Source of the DNA: Pardosa pseudoannulata
Taxonomy: Eukaryota; Arthropoda; Arachnida; Araneae; Lycosidae
Direction of reading: 5' to 3'
Assembly (NCBI GenBank): GCA_032207245.1
Contig: CM063503.1
Location: 59,258,817 to 59,322,816 of the forward strand
DNA: 64,000 nucleotides
Below, piece by piece: positions 25,130 through 36,925 of this stretch (the first letter of the stretch is position 1; each line of letters begins with the position of its first letter). Made by a program: the position numbers and the translations under genes. Under the pieces are notes generated by a model. That model searched no databases, was not told where the DNA came from, and saw nothing but the letters and a program-made list of their open reading frames with translations.

Positions 25130-25561
25130 AACCAATAGCCAGGCTTGAATGTAACAGGCCATATATAAAAAATATATTTCGTTTCAAAATGAACGAGCCC
25201 TTCAGTGTACCAGTAACTCGCCTTCAGTTACGATGAAGTTCATACGGTACACTGGAATTAGAGTGGCAATTTTTCAAAAATTTTCGCTGAATCTTAAATG
25301 TTCTTCTTCTATATTGTAATAACTTACTCGTAAAATTTTAAACTTAACCAATAGCCAGGCTTGAATGTAACAGGCTATATATAAAAAATATATTTCATTT
25401 CAAAATGAACAAGCCCTTCAGTGTACCAGTAACTTGCCTTCAGTTACTATGAAGTTCATACAGTATACTGGAATTAGAGTGGGAATTTTTCAAAAGTTTT
25501 CGATTAATCCTAAATGTTCTTCTTCTATATTGTAATAACTTGCTCGTAAAATTTTGAGCTA
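25130..25561. repeat. Tandem duplication of a 216-bp unit
   Basis: Two copies, 25,130-25,345 and 25,346-25,561, both starting AACCAATAGCCAGGCTTGAA and differing at roughly a dozen sites. Each holds TATATAAAAAATATAT and a short inverted motif around CAGTTAC. No coding capacity. Confidence 0.92.
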
Positions 25562-27369
25562 TGTTTTAAACGGGCTTTATATATAAGGGTGATCATTAAA
25601 TAGAAACATATTAGTATTCCAGAAAATGAATTATAGATTTATACATCAAACTGTAATTCATTTTGTTGAATATCCATGCAAATTTTATTTAAACATCAAA
25701 TATTGATATCAGTTTTTGCTTCTGTACTGAATTATTTCACAACTGTTATTATTACTTTGAATTATAAATATAATACAAATGTGTTAGCCAAGGAGTAATC
25801 GTTAAATTAAATATTAAAAATGAATGGTTATTTCGAGTTGTAACCCTTTCCTCTCTCATGTATGCCATTGGTTATATCATCATTTCAATCTTAAGCACAC
25901 ACTCAAAATTAACACTAAAAATTTGTTTCTGTAAGAATTCTAAATAACTCGTAAAATATAATTTACAGGAATAACTTTCCAGTAACCAATATTTATCACT
26001 TGTTCTGAGAAATGATTACTTTATACATAATTAAAATTAAAACAATGTTCATTCTGGAATATTTTCAATATTAGATATGTTTTATTTCATTTACTTAGTA
26101 ACTTTTACCGGAAATTACAAACCTAAATTTTTATACCTTCTCCTGTTCTTATTATTATATTTAATAAAACTTGTTTTTGTATTTCGAGTAAAACGTAAAA
26201 CAAAAAATTCCAATTGTCTGTGACAAAAAATTTACTGTTATATTTAAACTCAAATTTTAAGATTTTTTCTCCTTTTTCCAGTGATAAGTTAAAAGATTAA
26301 TTACAGAAATTTGAGGTTAAAATCAGGTTGCATAGTCCTTTTACATTGAAATGATAGGAGGTATTCAAGATTGTAAACAGGATCTGTATGAATAGTAAAG
26401 TAGATTTACACTGTATTTTCCAGTAAAATAAGTTGTTAATTCCATCCCTTCTTTTATCATAAAAGGGAAATTGAAAGCTTATTTCAACCTCCAATTACAA
26501 AAATTAATCTTTTTAACTGATGCTCTGAATCTGATTTAACTGATAAAGACGAAGAAAGAAAATATTTAAACTTTTGTACGCTTTCAATAGATTTGTTTAA
26601 GTTTAAAGTTTGAAACACTCATTCCTTTTTCACTGGATCATGCATATAGACACACAATATATATAAAATTTTGCTAAATTTAAGCTGAATTACAACTTGA
26701 AAGTTTGAGTACTGAAGTCATTTTAGTACACAATTATACTAAGTTTAACACAACAAAATTGTAAAAATAAATGTATAAATCAAAATTATAATTTCTACTT
26801 TAAAAGTATTTTAAAGTTTAAACAGGATTTCCTTTATCATCTTGATTAATATTTGATATCTCATATACATACGAGAGTCTCAGTACTAAATATTGCTATA
26901 GAAAAACTCTTATTGGTGTAATGAATATTTATACTTTCCACATAATTTGGTTAACAATACCAATTTATAGTAAAATATTTTGTAAATAACTGTAAAAGTT
27001 CAACAAATATTGAAGACAATAAACTTTAATACAAATAGGAAAAATAATTGTTTGACCTAAAACATATTTCGTGTCTTTACGAAATAAAATATTTTATGTT
27101 TTTTTTCTTTTTCTACAAATAGATTTTAACTATACTTAGTTATTCTATTATCTTTTTGTTTTCATTATAAGGAAACATTAAAAATGTATACACAAAATTG
27201 AAGTTTTCAGTTGGGAGAAAGTTTTCATAAGCATTTTTATTGTATTCATAAGGGGTTTTCTTGATATAAATCTGCTATATGTTACATTTAAAAATAATAC
27301 ACGCAATAAAAAGATTTAGAAAAATTAGTACTTCTATATTTTTAAATAGTCATTTTTATTTATTTCTAG
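25562..27369. other. AT-rich intergenic or intronic sequence, nothing recognised
   Basis: Low-complexity A/T sequence; the 65-codon frame at 26,297-26,494 (-) has no recognisable feature. Confidence 0.5.
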
Positions 27370-27420
27370 GTTATTATTTACATTACTTCTTCTCACGTAT
27401 TTTACCCAGTGCCCATCCAG
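27370..27420 (+). other. Candidate 51-nt internal exon
   Basis: Preceded by a strong acceptor (TTTTTATTTATTTCTAG, ending 27,369) and followed by a consensus donor CCAG|GTAAGT at 27,421. A second AG at 27,409 would give an 11-nt version. It lies between the promoter at 17.9 kb and the coding exon at 34.3 kb on the same strand, so it could be an untranslated exon of that gene. Based on splice signals only. Confidence 0.35.
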
Positions 27421-27992
27421 GTAAGTCTGTTTCAATCAGTTTTTTTCAATCTTGATTTGTTTATAGCTATAATCATCCAATGGTTGACGTCATTATTTCT
27501 CAGCCAATGTTCTACATTACTGAGCCTTCTCATACAGAGCTACGTCTTTTTTTCTTCTTTCATTGGGCTTAATGAAAGTTCCTTTTCTTGACTGGGTTTT
27601 ATCACTGTATCTGTATATATATCCAAACTGTGAATATTTGATCACTTTAAATTATTTTCTCTAAATTTTTTATGTAGTTCAAAGTTGAAACATATTCTCC
27701 AGATTCCATTCTCATAACTGGTCCAAAAATTCTTCTGAAGTTTTTTGCTAAAAGAATCTTTGACCCCAAATGTCTCTTAGTAAATTATAACAGTTGGGAA
27801 TAATTTATTCAAAATATATTAGTGTAAGTAAATAGAAATATACTAGCAATTATTAATTTTGTATTTACTGTAAGAAATTACGTTGATGCTGGATAATTAA
27901 ATGTCAGTTTTACCAAAGTACAGTATCTACTAATTAAGAATTTGATGAAAGTTGGTATAGTTTTTCCTTATAACAGTATAGATTTATATTAA
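27421..27992. other. Intergenic or intronic, nothing recognised
   Basis: A 60-codon frame at 27,409-27,591 overlaps the candidate exon but has no domain. Confidence 0.4.
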
Positions 27993-28169
27993 CTATTTCC
28001 CTGGCGACAGGGAGTATTTAAATCCTACCGTGGACTGGCAGGTAATTTAACAATTAAATGGCTAAAATGCATGCCTTAAAATAAAAAATTCCAAGCGTGA
28101 AAACATGCCGTTGCCAGGTAAAAGTTGGATTTGTCTCCACGTGTTATCACGCCTACGTCAGGGAAAGAG
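27993..28169. mobile_element. piggyBac-like MITE, 177 bp
   Basis: Flanked on both sides by TTAA (27,989-27,992 and 28,170-28,173), the piggyBac target. Ends are imperfect inverted repeats: CTATTTCCCTGGCG on the left, and CTCTTTCCCTGACG reading inward from the right (12 of 14 match). The interior is non-coding. Confidence 0.7.
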
Positions 28170-28173
28170 TTAA

Positions 28174-29151
28174 GTGATTAAACAAAATTAAAACTTGAAA
28201 AATTTTGAGTTAAGAATAGTCATTTCTCAATCCTGGATTAAAAAAACCTATGGATTAATTTTAAATTCATGGTTACTATTTTAAAATTTCTCATAAACCT
28301 GCAACAAAAAAGTAATTTGTAAATTCCTTTTGAAAAGGAAAAAAAAATTCTACCATATAACAAAATTTAGAAATTTAAATTTTTAGGGATTTTATGTATT
28401 AAAAATTGTTAAACATAGTTAAACTCCACCAAACAATCTGAAAATTTATCTCAAACATCATAGTTATCGTGTTCTCATTCAACAATTTATATTCATATTT
28501 TAATAATGAAAACATAAAGGCTAATATTTTGTATAACTATAGTTATTGTGTTGGGATTATGATTTGGATCTCATAATTTAAAAGCATAATAAAGTTTAGA
28601 GCTATTTGTTAATACCTATTTATCATCTTTTCTATACATCTTTTTTTCAAAAATTTAAATTTTAATTAAATTAACTATTTAAGCTTTATTTTTCTGAACA
28701 TGCTTTAAACTTAATTTTAAAATATAAAACAATTGAAAGGTTTCCCGTAATATAAAAAATAAAATTACTTTTAAAAGGATACCGGGCCCTTTAAGAACAA
28801 AATACTTTTGTACACATATTTTACAAAGAGTACAAGTCACTAAACATAAACTGAAAACCATAGAGTACTTTTTTTTCTTCAATCTCTTTATATATTTGAG
28901 AATAAACACCTGTGTAAAACTTCTTTCAATTAAGTTTGAAAATAATATATTAACTTTCAGAAAACTACCATTAATTGACAGTTTGGACCACATTCTTAGT
29001 AAGAAGGAATATAAGTCCTTAGAATTGTTCAATTAACATTTACAGCAATACTCTTGCAGGAATTTATATTTTATTTAATATTATCTAAAGCAAGTGCACA
29101 CACATGTAAAATCTATACGTGTATTATAGTAGAATAATGTATTTTGTTTCC
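28174..29151. other. AT-rich sequence, nothing recognised
   Basis: A 117-codon frame at 28,679-29,032 (-) is lysine/leucine-rich without a domain and is probably chance. Confidence 0.5.
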
Positions 29152-29289
29152 TGTGGCAACACTAGTTTTAATAATTACATTTGGCAACACTTCTGTACTG
29201 TTTGCATTGATGCAAACATGTAGCCTAAATCTAGGGTATTATGTTGTTAGATTATTTTTCACTTCACTACAATTTAATCAACTAGAAAA

Positions 29290-30033
29290 CAACAAGGTGT
29301 AAAGGCTATTGTGCAACTCTTTGAGGTTTGTTTCTGTTCCTGTAAAGATATTTGCAGTAATTCTTGACATTGTGTCTGCAGTAGTGTTCTGATTACCTGG
29401 ACGATAAATTATATCAAATTTGAAGTTAGCCAATTCCAGTCGCCATCTCATAATCTTTTCATTTTTATTTTGTTTGACTAATACTGATCAAACATGAAAA
29501 CCACAGATCTCTGGTCAGTGAGGACTTCAAAATGTCTTCCTATCAGGTAGTGCCTCCAATATCTTAGGGATTCCACAATGGCATAAGCCTCTTTCTCAAC
29601 AGAAGAGTGCCTTGATATTCTGCTTGGCTGAGAGTTGTCCCAACATCAAATTCTGAAGCATCAGTTTGAACTCTGAATGGGATGTTTTCAATTGCAGACA
29701 AAGAAGCTTCCATAACATCTTCCTTGAAGGAGTTGAATGTTCTCACAGTTTCTTCAGAGAGTGGGAATGCTTTTGCAAGAGAGGGCGAATTTTTTCTGAG
29801 AATCTTGGAATCCAGCGACAGTAATGTGCAAACATACCAAGAGTCCTTTGTAAGGTTGCCGTGTCATTAGGGATGGGTATGTTCATAAGTGGTGCTATCC
29901 TGTCAGGATCAGGTTCAATAACTCTATTTTCAATACAATATCCTAGTATTCTGACACATTTTGTTGAGTATTGACATTTAACTTTGTTCAGTATGAGGTT
30001 ATATTTTTTAACAGCATTCAGGAATTTCTGCAA
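29290..30033 (-). pseudogene. Gypsy-2 RT thumb and RNase H, truncated
   Basis: Frame 29,743-30,033 covers the RT connection (GYCIENRVIEPDPDRI, LGMFAHYCRWIP). Frame 29,564-29,746 starts RNase H with VQTDASEFDVGTTLSQ. Sequence on to about 29,400 carries FDIIYRPGNQN and ADTMSRITA, the typical RNase H end. A frameshift lies near 29,590. The coding ends at the inverted LTR junction before any integrase. Confidence 0.88.
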
Positions 30034-30795
30034 ATTTTGATCGTGCTCGTGTTGGTCCCTACCACAAACTGTTACATCATCTAAGTATGTAAAAAAACCT
30101 TTGAGTTTTTCTTCCTTGATAATTTTGTCAATATTTCTTTGAAAAGCTGGGACACCATTAGTAACTCCAAAGGTGATTTGTTGGAATTGAAAGAGTTTTC
30201 CTCAAGCTTCAAAGGCTGTATATTGCTTGTCTCATTCTAAGATAGGTACTTGGTGATAGGCACTCTTGAGATCAATGGTGCTAAACACTTTGAATTGGGA
30301 TATGTTATGAATCATCTCTTCAATCTTTGGGAGTGGGTAGGCATCCAGCATTGTAAATTTATTAATAGTTTTGGAGTAATCAACTACTATTCTAGGCTTG
30401 TGATTTTCTCCTTTAACTACAAAAACCTGTGCTCACCATGGTGAGTTGCTAGGTTCAATCACACCTTCCTTGAGCAATTTCTCTACTTCAGCAGCAATGA
30501 AAATTTTATCTGCTTCAGTCTGCTGTCTGGATTTTGTGACGACTAGTTTGCAATCTGGTGTGAGATTGGCAAATAAAGATGCAGCTGGAACTCTGGCAGT
30601 AGCCAATGAGCAGATTTTAAGAGGCAATCTGTCACCAGAGAATTTGATTTCTACTGAAGAGTGGCTATTTAGATGATCGTGTCCTATGAGGAAATCTCCA
30701 CACAGATTCTTCATGATTAATACCTCTATATTGTGATATATATGAGACTGCATCTTTAGAGTTAATGAACCACATCCTATAACATCCAAACTCAA
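30034..30795 (-). pseudogene. Gypsy-2 reverse transcriptase, broken
   Basis: Frame 30,433-30,795 holds the protease-RT linker and the RT start (EVEKLLKEGVIEPSNSPW). Further on, past a stop near 30,432, the palm shows LVIDYS-like and YLDD sequence; the YLDD box (30,076-30,087) is intact. At least one frameshift disrupts it (near 30,200). Confidence 0.88.
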
Positions 30796-30985
30796 GGATG
30801 TTATGGGCCATGGTTATTTTCCCAAAGTGTGGTTTTATATTTATTCTACACATTTTTACGAAATTTTCGTTCAGAAAGCTGAGAGAACTACTTATATCAA
30901 TTAATGCATTTAGTTCCACATCATTCACTAACACTTTGGTTCTGGATTTCTGGAGGCATTGAGGAGTTGTTAAGACAGAAGCCAA
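30665..30985 (-). pseudogene. Gypsy-2 aspartic protease
   Basis: The active-site region reads NALIDISSSLSFLN, where the family has D-T-G-S/A: I and S replace T and G, so it is probably inactive. It overlaps the linker frame by 131 bases in another register, marking a frameshift. Confidence 0.75.
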
Positions 30986-31029
30986 AAGCAGTGTAGAAGT
31001 TGTAGCATTAGTAGAAGTGTGAGTAGATC

Positions 31030-31140
31030 AAGATTTACAAACTTGTTGATAATGTCCTTTTTTGCCGTATTCATTACACATAGGTTCTCTAGCAGGACAA
31101 GAAATTCTTGGGTGGCGTTTATTACCACAGAAAAAGCACT
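31030..31140 (-). pseudogene. Gypsy-2 Gag zinc knuckles
   Basis: The minus strand reads CFFCGNKRHPRISC, a correct C-x2-C-x4-H-x4-C knuckle, then CNEYGKKGHYQQVC, in which the second cysteine has become tyrosine. These bind packaged RNA in the family. It sits between the Gag frame ending at 31,202 and the protease. Confidence 0.85.
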
Positions 31141-31201
31141 TTTCTGAGCGTATCAAGGCAGCTGAAGTCGATGGGGTCTCCTCCACATCACTATTTCTAT
31201 G

Positions 31202-31756
31202 TTAAATAGCGGAAACTGGAATAAAATTCGTCATATTTGAATATGATGCAGAGTGTAACTCAGCTAGCTCAAGTGATCTAGCCTGGTCATAAGCCTTCTC
31301 TAATGTAATAGTTGCATTTTCCAAAAGTCTTTTGCGGATACATGAGATTTTGAGACCACGTATAAAGGCATCCCTTATGTATTCAGCTTTGTATATGTCT
31401 GCTGTTACAGCTTTGAATTCACAGTTTTTACTCATTTGCTTCAATATCTTAAGGTATTCGTTGATAAATTCTCCTGTTTGTTGAGCTCTAGACTCTAGGC
31501 AGTGTCTTGTAAAAATTTCGTTTCGTTTTGTAATGTATTATGCATCTAGTACTTCAATAGCGTTGGAGTAGTTTTCAGAGTCACTTTTGTAACGAAAAAC
31601 ATTAGCAGAGATATAATTACACAATAATTGTAGATTATCATCTTCTGTAATTCCAGTAACTTGGCCAAGAAAATTATTGAAAGTTCTTTTCCAGTGTTTC
31701 CATTTCGATTCAGCGCCCGTGCACGTGGGATCAGTATCAAATCTTTCTGGTTTCAA
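31202..31756 (-). pseudogene. Gypsy-2 Gag, broken
   Basis: Starts MKPERFDTDPTCTGAESKWK near 31,756, the usual Gag start of this group (a frame of 72 codons). After a frameshift near 31,540 it continues as KNCEFKAVTADIYKAEYIRD, DAFIRGLK and ATITLEKAYDQARSLELAE to 31,202. It would form the particle core. Confidence 0.82.
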
Positions 31757-31890
31757 AAGTTGCTAAATTTTGCAGAATCCAGGAATGTGGGGATGCACAA
31801 ATTACTAGTTGATTAAATTGTAGTGAAGCGAAAAATAATCTAACAACATAATACCACAGATATAAGCTACATAGTTGCATCAATGCAGAT

Positions 31891-34303
31891 TATATTTCGC
31901 TTTACTACATGTATATTTATAAATATACATATACACATGTAAGTATATGTAACTAAAATATTAATATTGTGTGTGTTTGTGATTAAACAAAGTAACTGGT
32001 ATTACAGTACAATAGACCTTGAGTCATGGTGCTGGTGCTCTTATGAGCTGTCCCAATCTAAATCTAAACATTTATTATGCTATTTGTTATTCATTGATTA
32101 AAATAATATCAGTAATGTCTCTCAAAGGCTGATTAAGGGCTTTCATATAAAAGTTTAGTTTCTCATATGCCTGTTTCAAAAGTTATTTTGACCATAAGTG
32201 AATTTCATTTGGTGTATTTATGTCATTTTAAAAAATAAACTCTTGTGTTTACACCAAAATAAAATATGTTTTATGTTCATTCTTATGATCAGCACACTAG
32301 AACTTATGATCAGCAAAAGTCTCAATTTTTCATACTTAATAATTAAAATTTCTTCTTGGTCAAAAAAATTTTATTCAGATTTAAGAAATACATTTTTTGA
32401 TGTTCAAAAAGCATTCAAAAATGAACAAAATTATTTATTCTAATACAGCAATGATGACTTCTTCTGGAACATCATCATAAATTTCAATTCTGAATATTTT
32501 GCTACTCCAATTCCAAGCCTAGAGGCCCAAACCTGTCAATTGAATTTTAGAGCTGTTCTGAAATGAGTTCTGCTTGTCTATGTAGCCTGCTCATAGAATA
32601 TAAGAACACATTTTTCTCTAATTTTATTTCCCACGCTATTCAATTGTATAACAACTTCTTGTAACCTATGTTGCAAAAACTTCCTGCATTGATTTCTTTC
32701 TATTCTGTTATAGATACATAGTTACTCTTGCAAGAATTGTTACTTGATAGACACACATATGCATATATATATACTTTAAAGAAGTTTTTTATTGTTTTGT
32801 CATGATCAATGCTGGAAATATCATATTTTCGTACCTGACCACTGAGTAATATGATGCCGGTCCTAGTGACTTTTTTAAATAGGGTTTATTTTAGGAGTAC
32901 ACTGAAAAATAATGCAATGGATTTTTTTTAAACAGGTCTTATTTTCAAGGTAACACAGCGCTTAGACAAAACTAAACAATTTTTCCAAATCTAGAACAAT
33001 AAAAAAAGGCTTGTAAAATGAGTAGAAATGTTTATTTTATAATTAATCAAATAAAGGCTTATAAGAAAGGTTTTTAGTCTCGAAATGTACAATGCCACTG
33101 TAAATTGAGAGAATATTTTATAATATTGGATACACAAATTGTAAAATAAATGCCAGAGGAGAATAATTTAAAATGCCTAATATCTCATATATCACTGCAA
33201 TTGAAATTCTTATGAATTTTTCAGAAAAAGCTCCTGGTAAATAGGTTTCAAAGGTGTCATTTTTCCAAATAGCAGCAACGTCTGCCATATATCCCAGGTG
33301 TATATAGGCCATATTAGTGTTATACAGACACTTCTTTTAGTGATGAGGTTTCAGGTGAAAGTCCCACAGACAGATAAATTTTTGTATATAATGTGCTAGG
33401 CATTTTTTCAAATTATACTAAAAATGCGTTAATTTTACTAATATTTGATATAAGTATGATAAAATATATAAAGATCTGAAATTGGGTGATATCTTAATCT
33501 TTGCTAAAAATATATGGACTTTTCTCCTTTTATTTGTTCATGGGAGGAATTAAAATCCTCACCTCTTTCCTTACGTATGCCACTTTAGCAAACTTACAGA
33601 CATATTGAGATTATATGCCATCAATGTCATAGATGGTTTTAATGTAATTATAAGCTTTAGAATTAATTTATCACTCTTAAAGTACTATATTGAAGTCAAA
33701 ATTGGGAAGAAATTTTTTTTTAAATCACTAGCCCCTGGAGATACTGACCAATGTATTAGATTTGACTTTATGGTTAGTTATAAAGTAATGTAGATAAAGA
33801 CTGTTGCATGCTACATACATGTATTTGTCACCTTGATTTCATTTTTAATGGCAATTCTTTAGGGGTATATAATGATTAATTTTAATGTAGTTATCTCAAT
33901 GATAATCTTTTAGGCAGTTGATTTATTAAAGCACAAACTTGTAAGCTGTACTTAGTAGAAGACCCATACACACAGCCATATTGCAAGCAGAAAACACTTG
34001 TCACTTGCCCAAAGCTTATATATTTCAGAATTTTCAAAAATTCAATAAAATAAATTAATTTCATTCTATATCAATAAGAATAAATTTTTGAAAAATATTC
34101 TGGATAAAATGAAATTTTCCTATCATTTATATTTTTCATTGTAGTAGCATTATTTTTCTTATTTTAATTATCGTATATTGGTATATTCTTGTATTTTTTG
34201 CTAATCTACAAAATCTAGGTAATTAAAATAAAATTTATACAAGAAAAGAAAATTTCTCATGTTTGGATATTGTTTCCTTTGATATTATTTTGCATTATTC
34301 CAG
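31891..34303. other. AT-rich intergenic or intronic sequence, nothing recognised
   Basis: No domain, repeat or splice-bounded frame seen, apart from the acceptor at its right end (TTGCATTATTCCAG). Confidence 0.5.
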
Positions 34304-34861
34304 ATGGCTTCCTTCCAGAAGATTCCTCCAAAAGGAAAACTTTTCTTTTGCAATGAATGCAGTATCTGCTTTCGCGAAGAGCTAAAATATGAAGAACATT
34401 TAAAGAGTGAAGCTCACAAAATTAATAGCTTGAAGTATGATGAAGATTCCTTTGACTCTGAAAAGTATGGACCACCAGGGATGAATATCTATGGGAGAAA
34501 ACAAAGAGAAGTTAACCTAGGGACTGTAGAAAAAGGTGAAGAGAAACAAGATAGAGCATGTGAAGAAAACTTACAGCAGTGTATCCGTAAACTGGAGACT
34601 CTGAGTTCTCCTTCAGCAGTTCTTCCAAACCCTAAGCAAATGGAAAAGCGTATTGAGGAACTGATATCAAAATGCAATAGAATGGTTCCAATCAAATTTG
34701 CTAAAGCATCTGGAGGATATCTTATTTTTTGCACCGATTGCGATGCTGACTTTGAAGATCCCGATTTAGCTGAAGAACATTATCAGCAGCATGAATATGA
34801 GAAGAAGTTGAAAGGAGCTTCAAAAGAAGAAAATAAGCCTCAAAAGAAAGATAAGATGTAA
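34304..34861 (+). CDS. Small two-zinc-finger protein (host gene), coding exon
   Basis: 185 codons, uninterrupted, with ATG directly after a splice acceptor (TATTCCAG|ATG), so upstream exons should be untranslated. Finger 1: C16, C19, H32, H38 (C-x2-C-x12-H-x5-H, spacing as in U1-like/matrin-type RNA- or DNA-binding fingers). Finger 2: C143, C146, H159, H163 (C-x2-C-x12-H-x3-H). Between them is a charged stretch with GPPGMNIYGRKQ (residues 57-68) and a probable helix at 110-125. The C-terminus (164-185) is lysine/glutamate-rich and may be a nuclear signal. Not recognised as a named gene; nuclear nucleic-acid binding is inferred. The clean frame, finger spacing and splice signal contrast with the decayed TEs around it. 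Possible first exons: 17,940-17,977 and 27,370-27,420. Confidence 0.82.
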   Translation: MASFQKIPPKGKLFFCNECSICFREELKYEEHLKSEAHKINSLKYDEDSFDSEKYGPPGMNIYGRKQREVNLGTVEKGEEKQDRACEENLQQCIRKLETLSSPSAVLPNPKQMEKRIEELISKCNRMVPIKFAKASGGYLIFCTDCDADFEDPDLAEEHYQQHEYEKKLKGASKEENKPQKKDKM

Positions 34862-35133
34862 TATGAATTGAAAGAATTTCAAAGTATGCATTCTGAAAAA
34901 CTGGCTGAGATAAACTTTTAAAAGAAAAAAAAAAGTATTAAATTTTAAAATATTGTAAATTTAATTGTTAGATAAGAATTTTTATTCTGTTGGTATTGGA
35001 TTAATAAATTTATTTAAAAGGACATTAGTAGAAAATTATACATGTTACTGAATTCCATGATGTCAACATACTAACTTCGACATTCTCAGAATTTTATATA
35101 CTAAATGTTCCTAGACTGCAAACACATATACAA

Positions 35134-35177
<44 letters not shown>

Positions 35178-36925
35178 GTCTGTGTGTGTGTAAGTTTAAT
35201 ATATAACACTTCAACAAATCATTAACAAAGAAAACTGCTTAGAATTGCATGCAAAATAAAATATTTTAATTTTCATGCAATAAGTTACTTAGTTGAAATT
35301 ATATGCTTATCCCCTTTTTTGTTCTAGAAAGGTGAAATATTAAAGAAAAAATTTATACACACATTATTCTTATCTCGTATATACTTATGTTTCCATATGA
35401 GCTAAAATGAAACTTTGTTATAGGGAAACTCAAATGAAATCTTTAAATAAAAGAAAGTACTTGAGAAATATCTGAATGTATAAAATAAGGTCTAGAAGAG
35501 CCCTGCTCAAAAATCATTCTATTAAAAAAATATTGTGTTTACATTTTAAATGATTTTATAAGGCTGATTCCTTTGGGTAGAAACCCATTGTCAGAGTGTG
35601 TTTAAAACAATGTGTAAATATCATTGTTTTAGCTTTTAATATGCATTCTAAATTTTTATCAAGGATGAAGCCTCTAGATTCAGTTCTTATTTTGCTTAGA
35701 CTCCCAAATATCATTTTTTATTACAAATTGCTATGTGGTATTGTTACAATAGACAGCATAAGTTTTGAAATTCTTCTGTATTTTAAAGCTCCATCTGACT
35801 GCAAACAACAGTATAAAAACAATAAATAATATTTCAGTAGTGTGGACAGAATTGTCTCTTTCAATGCAGAAAATGTTTGTCTACGTTAAGATTCCCATCA
35901 TTGGTGATTATAGGAAATATTTTCAGTCAGATTAATTTTTTTTAATTAATTCAAAACATGATTTTCACACAAATGTATAATCTTACAATGTGACCAAAAA
36001 GAGTTTAAAATTTATGGTTAGATTCAGATGGCAACAGGTCCTGATATTTTAGCTTTACAAAAGCCCTGCACACTGCATCTTAACATGCCACTCAACTTGA
36101 ATGTTTGAATTCATCAAGCAGAATCTGTGAATTCCATTACTCCTGTCTCCTAGGGCTGGATGATATCAGAAATTTAATATTTTGATATGTCTGTTGATTA
36201 AATCTAGGGTTCGTACCACTTTTAGTTATTAATCATGCCGATAGATGGTGATACTATTTCTAGTTAAGTTTCATGCATACCTTATATACATATACAATAG
36301 AGAGCTTTTTAGAAGGTATTTAAACTGCTGTTGAAGGCTGATATATCCTCCTCATTTCATTTTTTCAAATGATCATGACCATTTTGGCAATTTGAGCTGG
36401 AATGCTCGATGATTTTTTTTTTCAGCTGTAAGAGTACAGCTTGTTATAGGTAGCTAGTTTTCTTTAGAAAATGTAATAATGATTTTATTACTTTTTAAGT
36501 TATTAGTCCCATGTTAAAAACCTTTAACTGTTTGATTCCCAGGAGGTTTTGAAAAACACTGTCAATGAATCCCAAACAGCACAACCACACTTTATGAGCA
36601 TGGTTATGAAAAGATACAAGCAACACGATAGCACTGCTTCTATTTATTGTTCTGCATATATAAGCTTCAATATTGTACTATTATTACAGTATTGTGCCTA
36701 TTGTAAAATGTATTACTTACATTATAAAAAGGAACTGTGTGATCTACATGTGTCAGTAAATCTGAGCGCACGACTTCAACAGTCAATGGCATACCATCAG
36801 TGGTCCACAACGCTCAAAATGTACTGGGTCTCTTTTGACATAAAAACTGAATAGTGCAATCACATTGCTTGGAACTTAAACAGTTAAGTGTTGCTTATTT
36901 ATTTTATTGTAAACTTTCAATAAAT
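34862..36925 (+). other. Probable 3' UTR and flank of the zinc-finger gene
   Basis: No further splice donor is needed after the stop. AATAAA signals occur at 35,003-35,008 and again near 35,820 and 36,918. A (TA)n run lies at about 35,137-35,173. A 101-codon frame at 36,549-36,854 (+) has no domain and is probably chance. Confidence 0.45.
35003..35008 (+). terminator. Candidate polyadenylation signal
   Basis: AATAAA, 142 bases after the stop codon of the zinc-finger gene. In AT-rich DNA this hexamer is frequent by chance. Confidence 0.4.

Larger units (their letters stand above)
29152..31890 (-). mobile_element. Second Ty3/Gypsy element, truncated, inverted LTR pieces
   Basis: Minus-strand order is LTR end (31,807-31,890), Gag, zinc knuckles, protease, reverse transcriptase, RNase H. 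Coding stops at about 29,290 with no integrase. It then joins directly to an LTR in the opposite orientation (29,152-29,285, +), which starts TGTGGCAACACTAG. The last ~80 bp of the two LTR pieces match in inverted orientation, from GCATTGATGCA to AATTTAATCAACTAG. Direct LTRs would be normal, so this is a rearranged copy. Confidence 0.88.

Noticed and set aside
28679..29032. 117-codon minus-strand frame
   Set aside because: Low-complexity leucine/lysine/phenylalanine sequence expected from AT-rich DNA.
36549..36854. 101-codon frame downstream of the zinc-finger gene
   Set aside because: No domain, atypical composition; more likely 3' UTR or flank.
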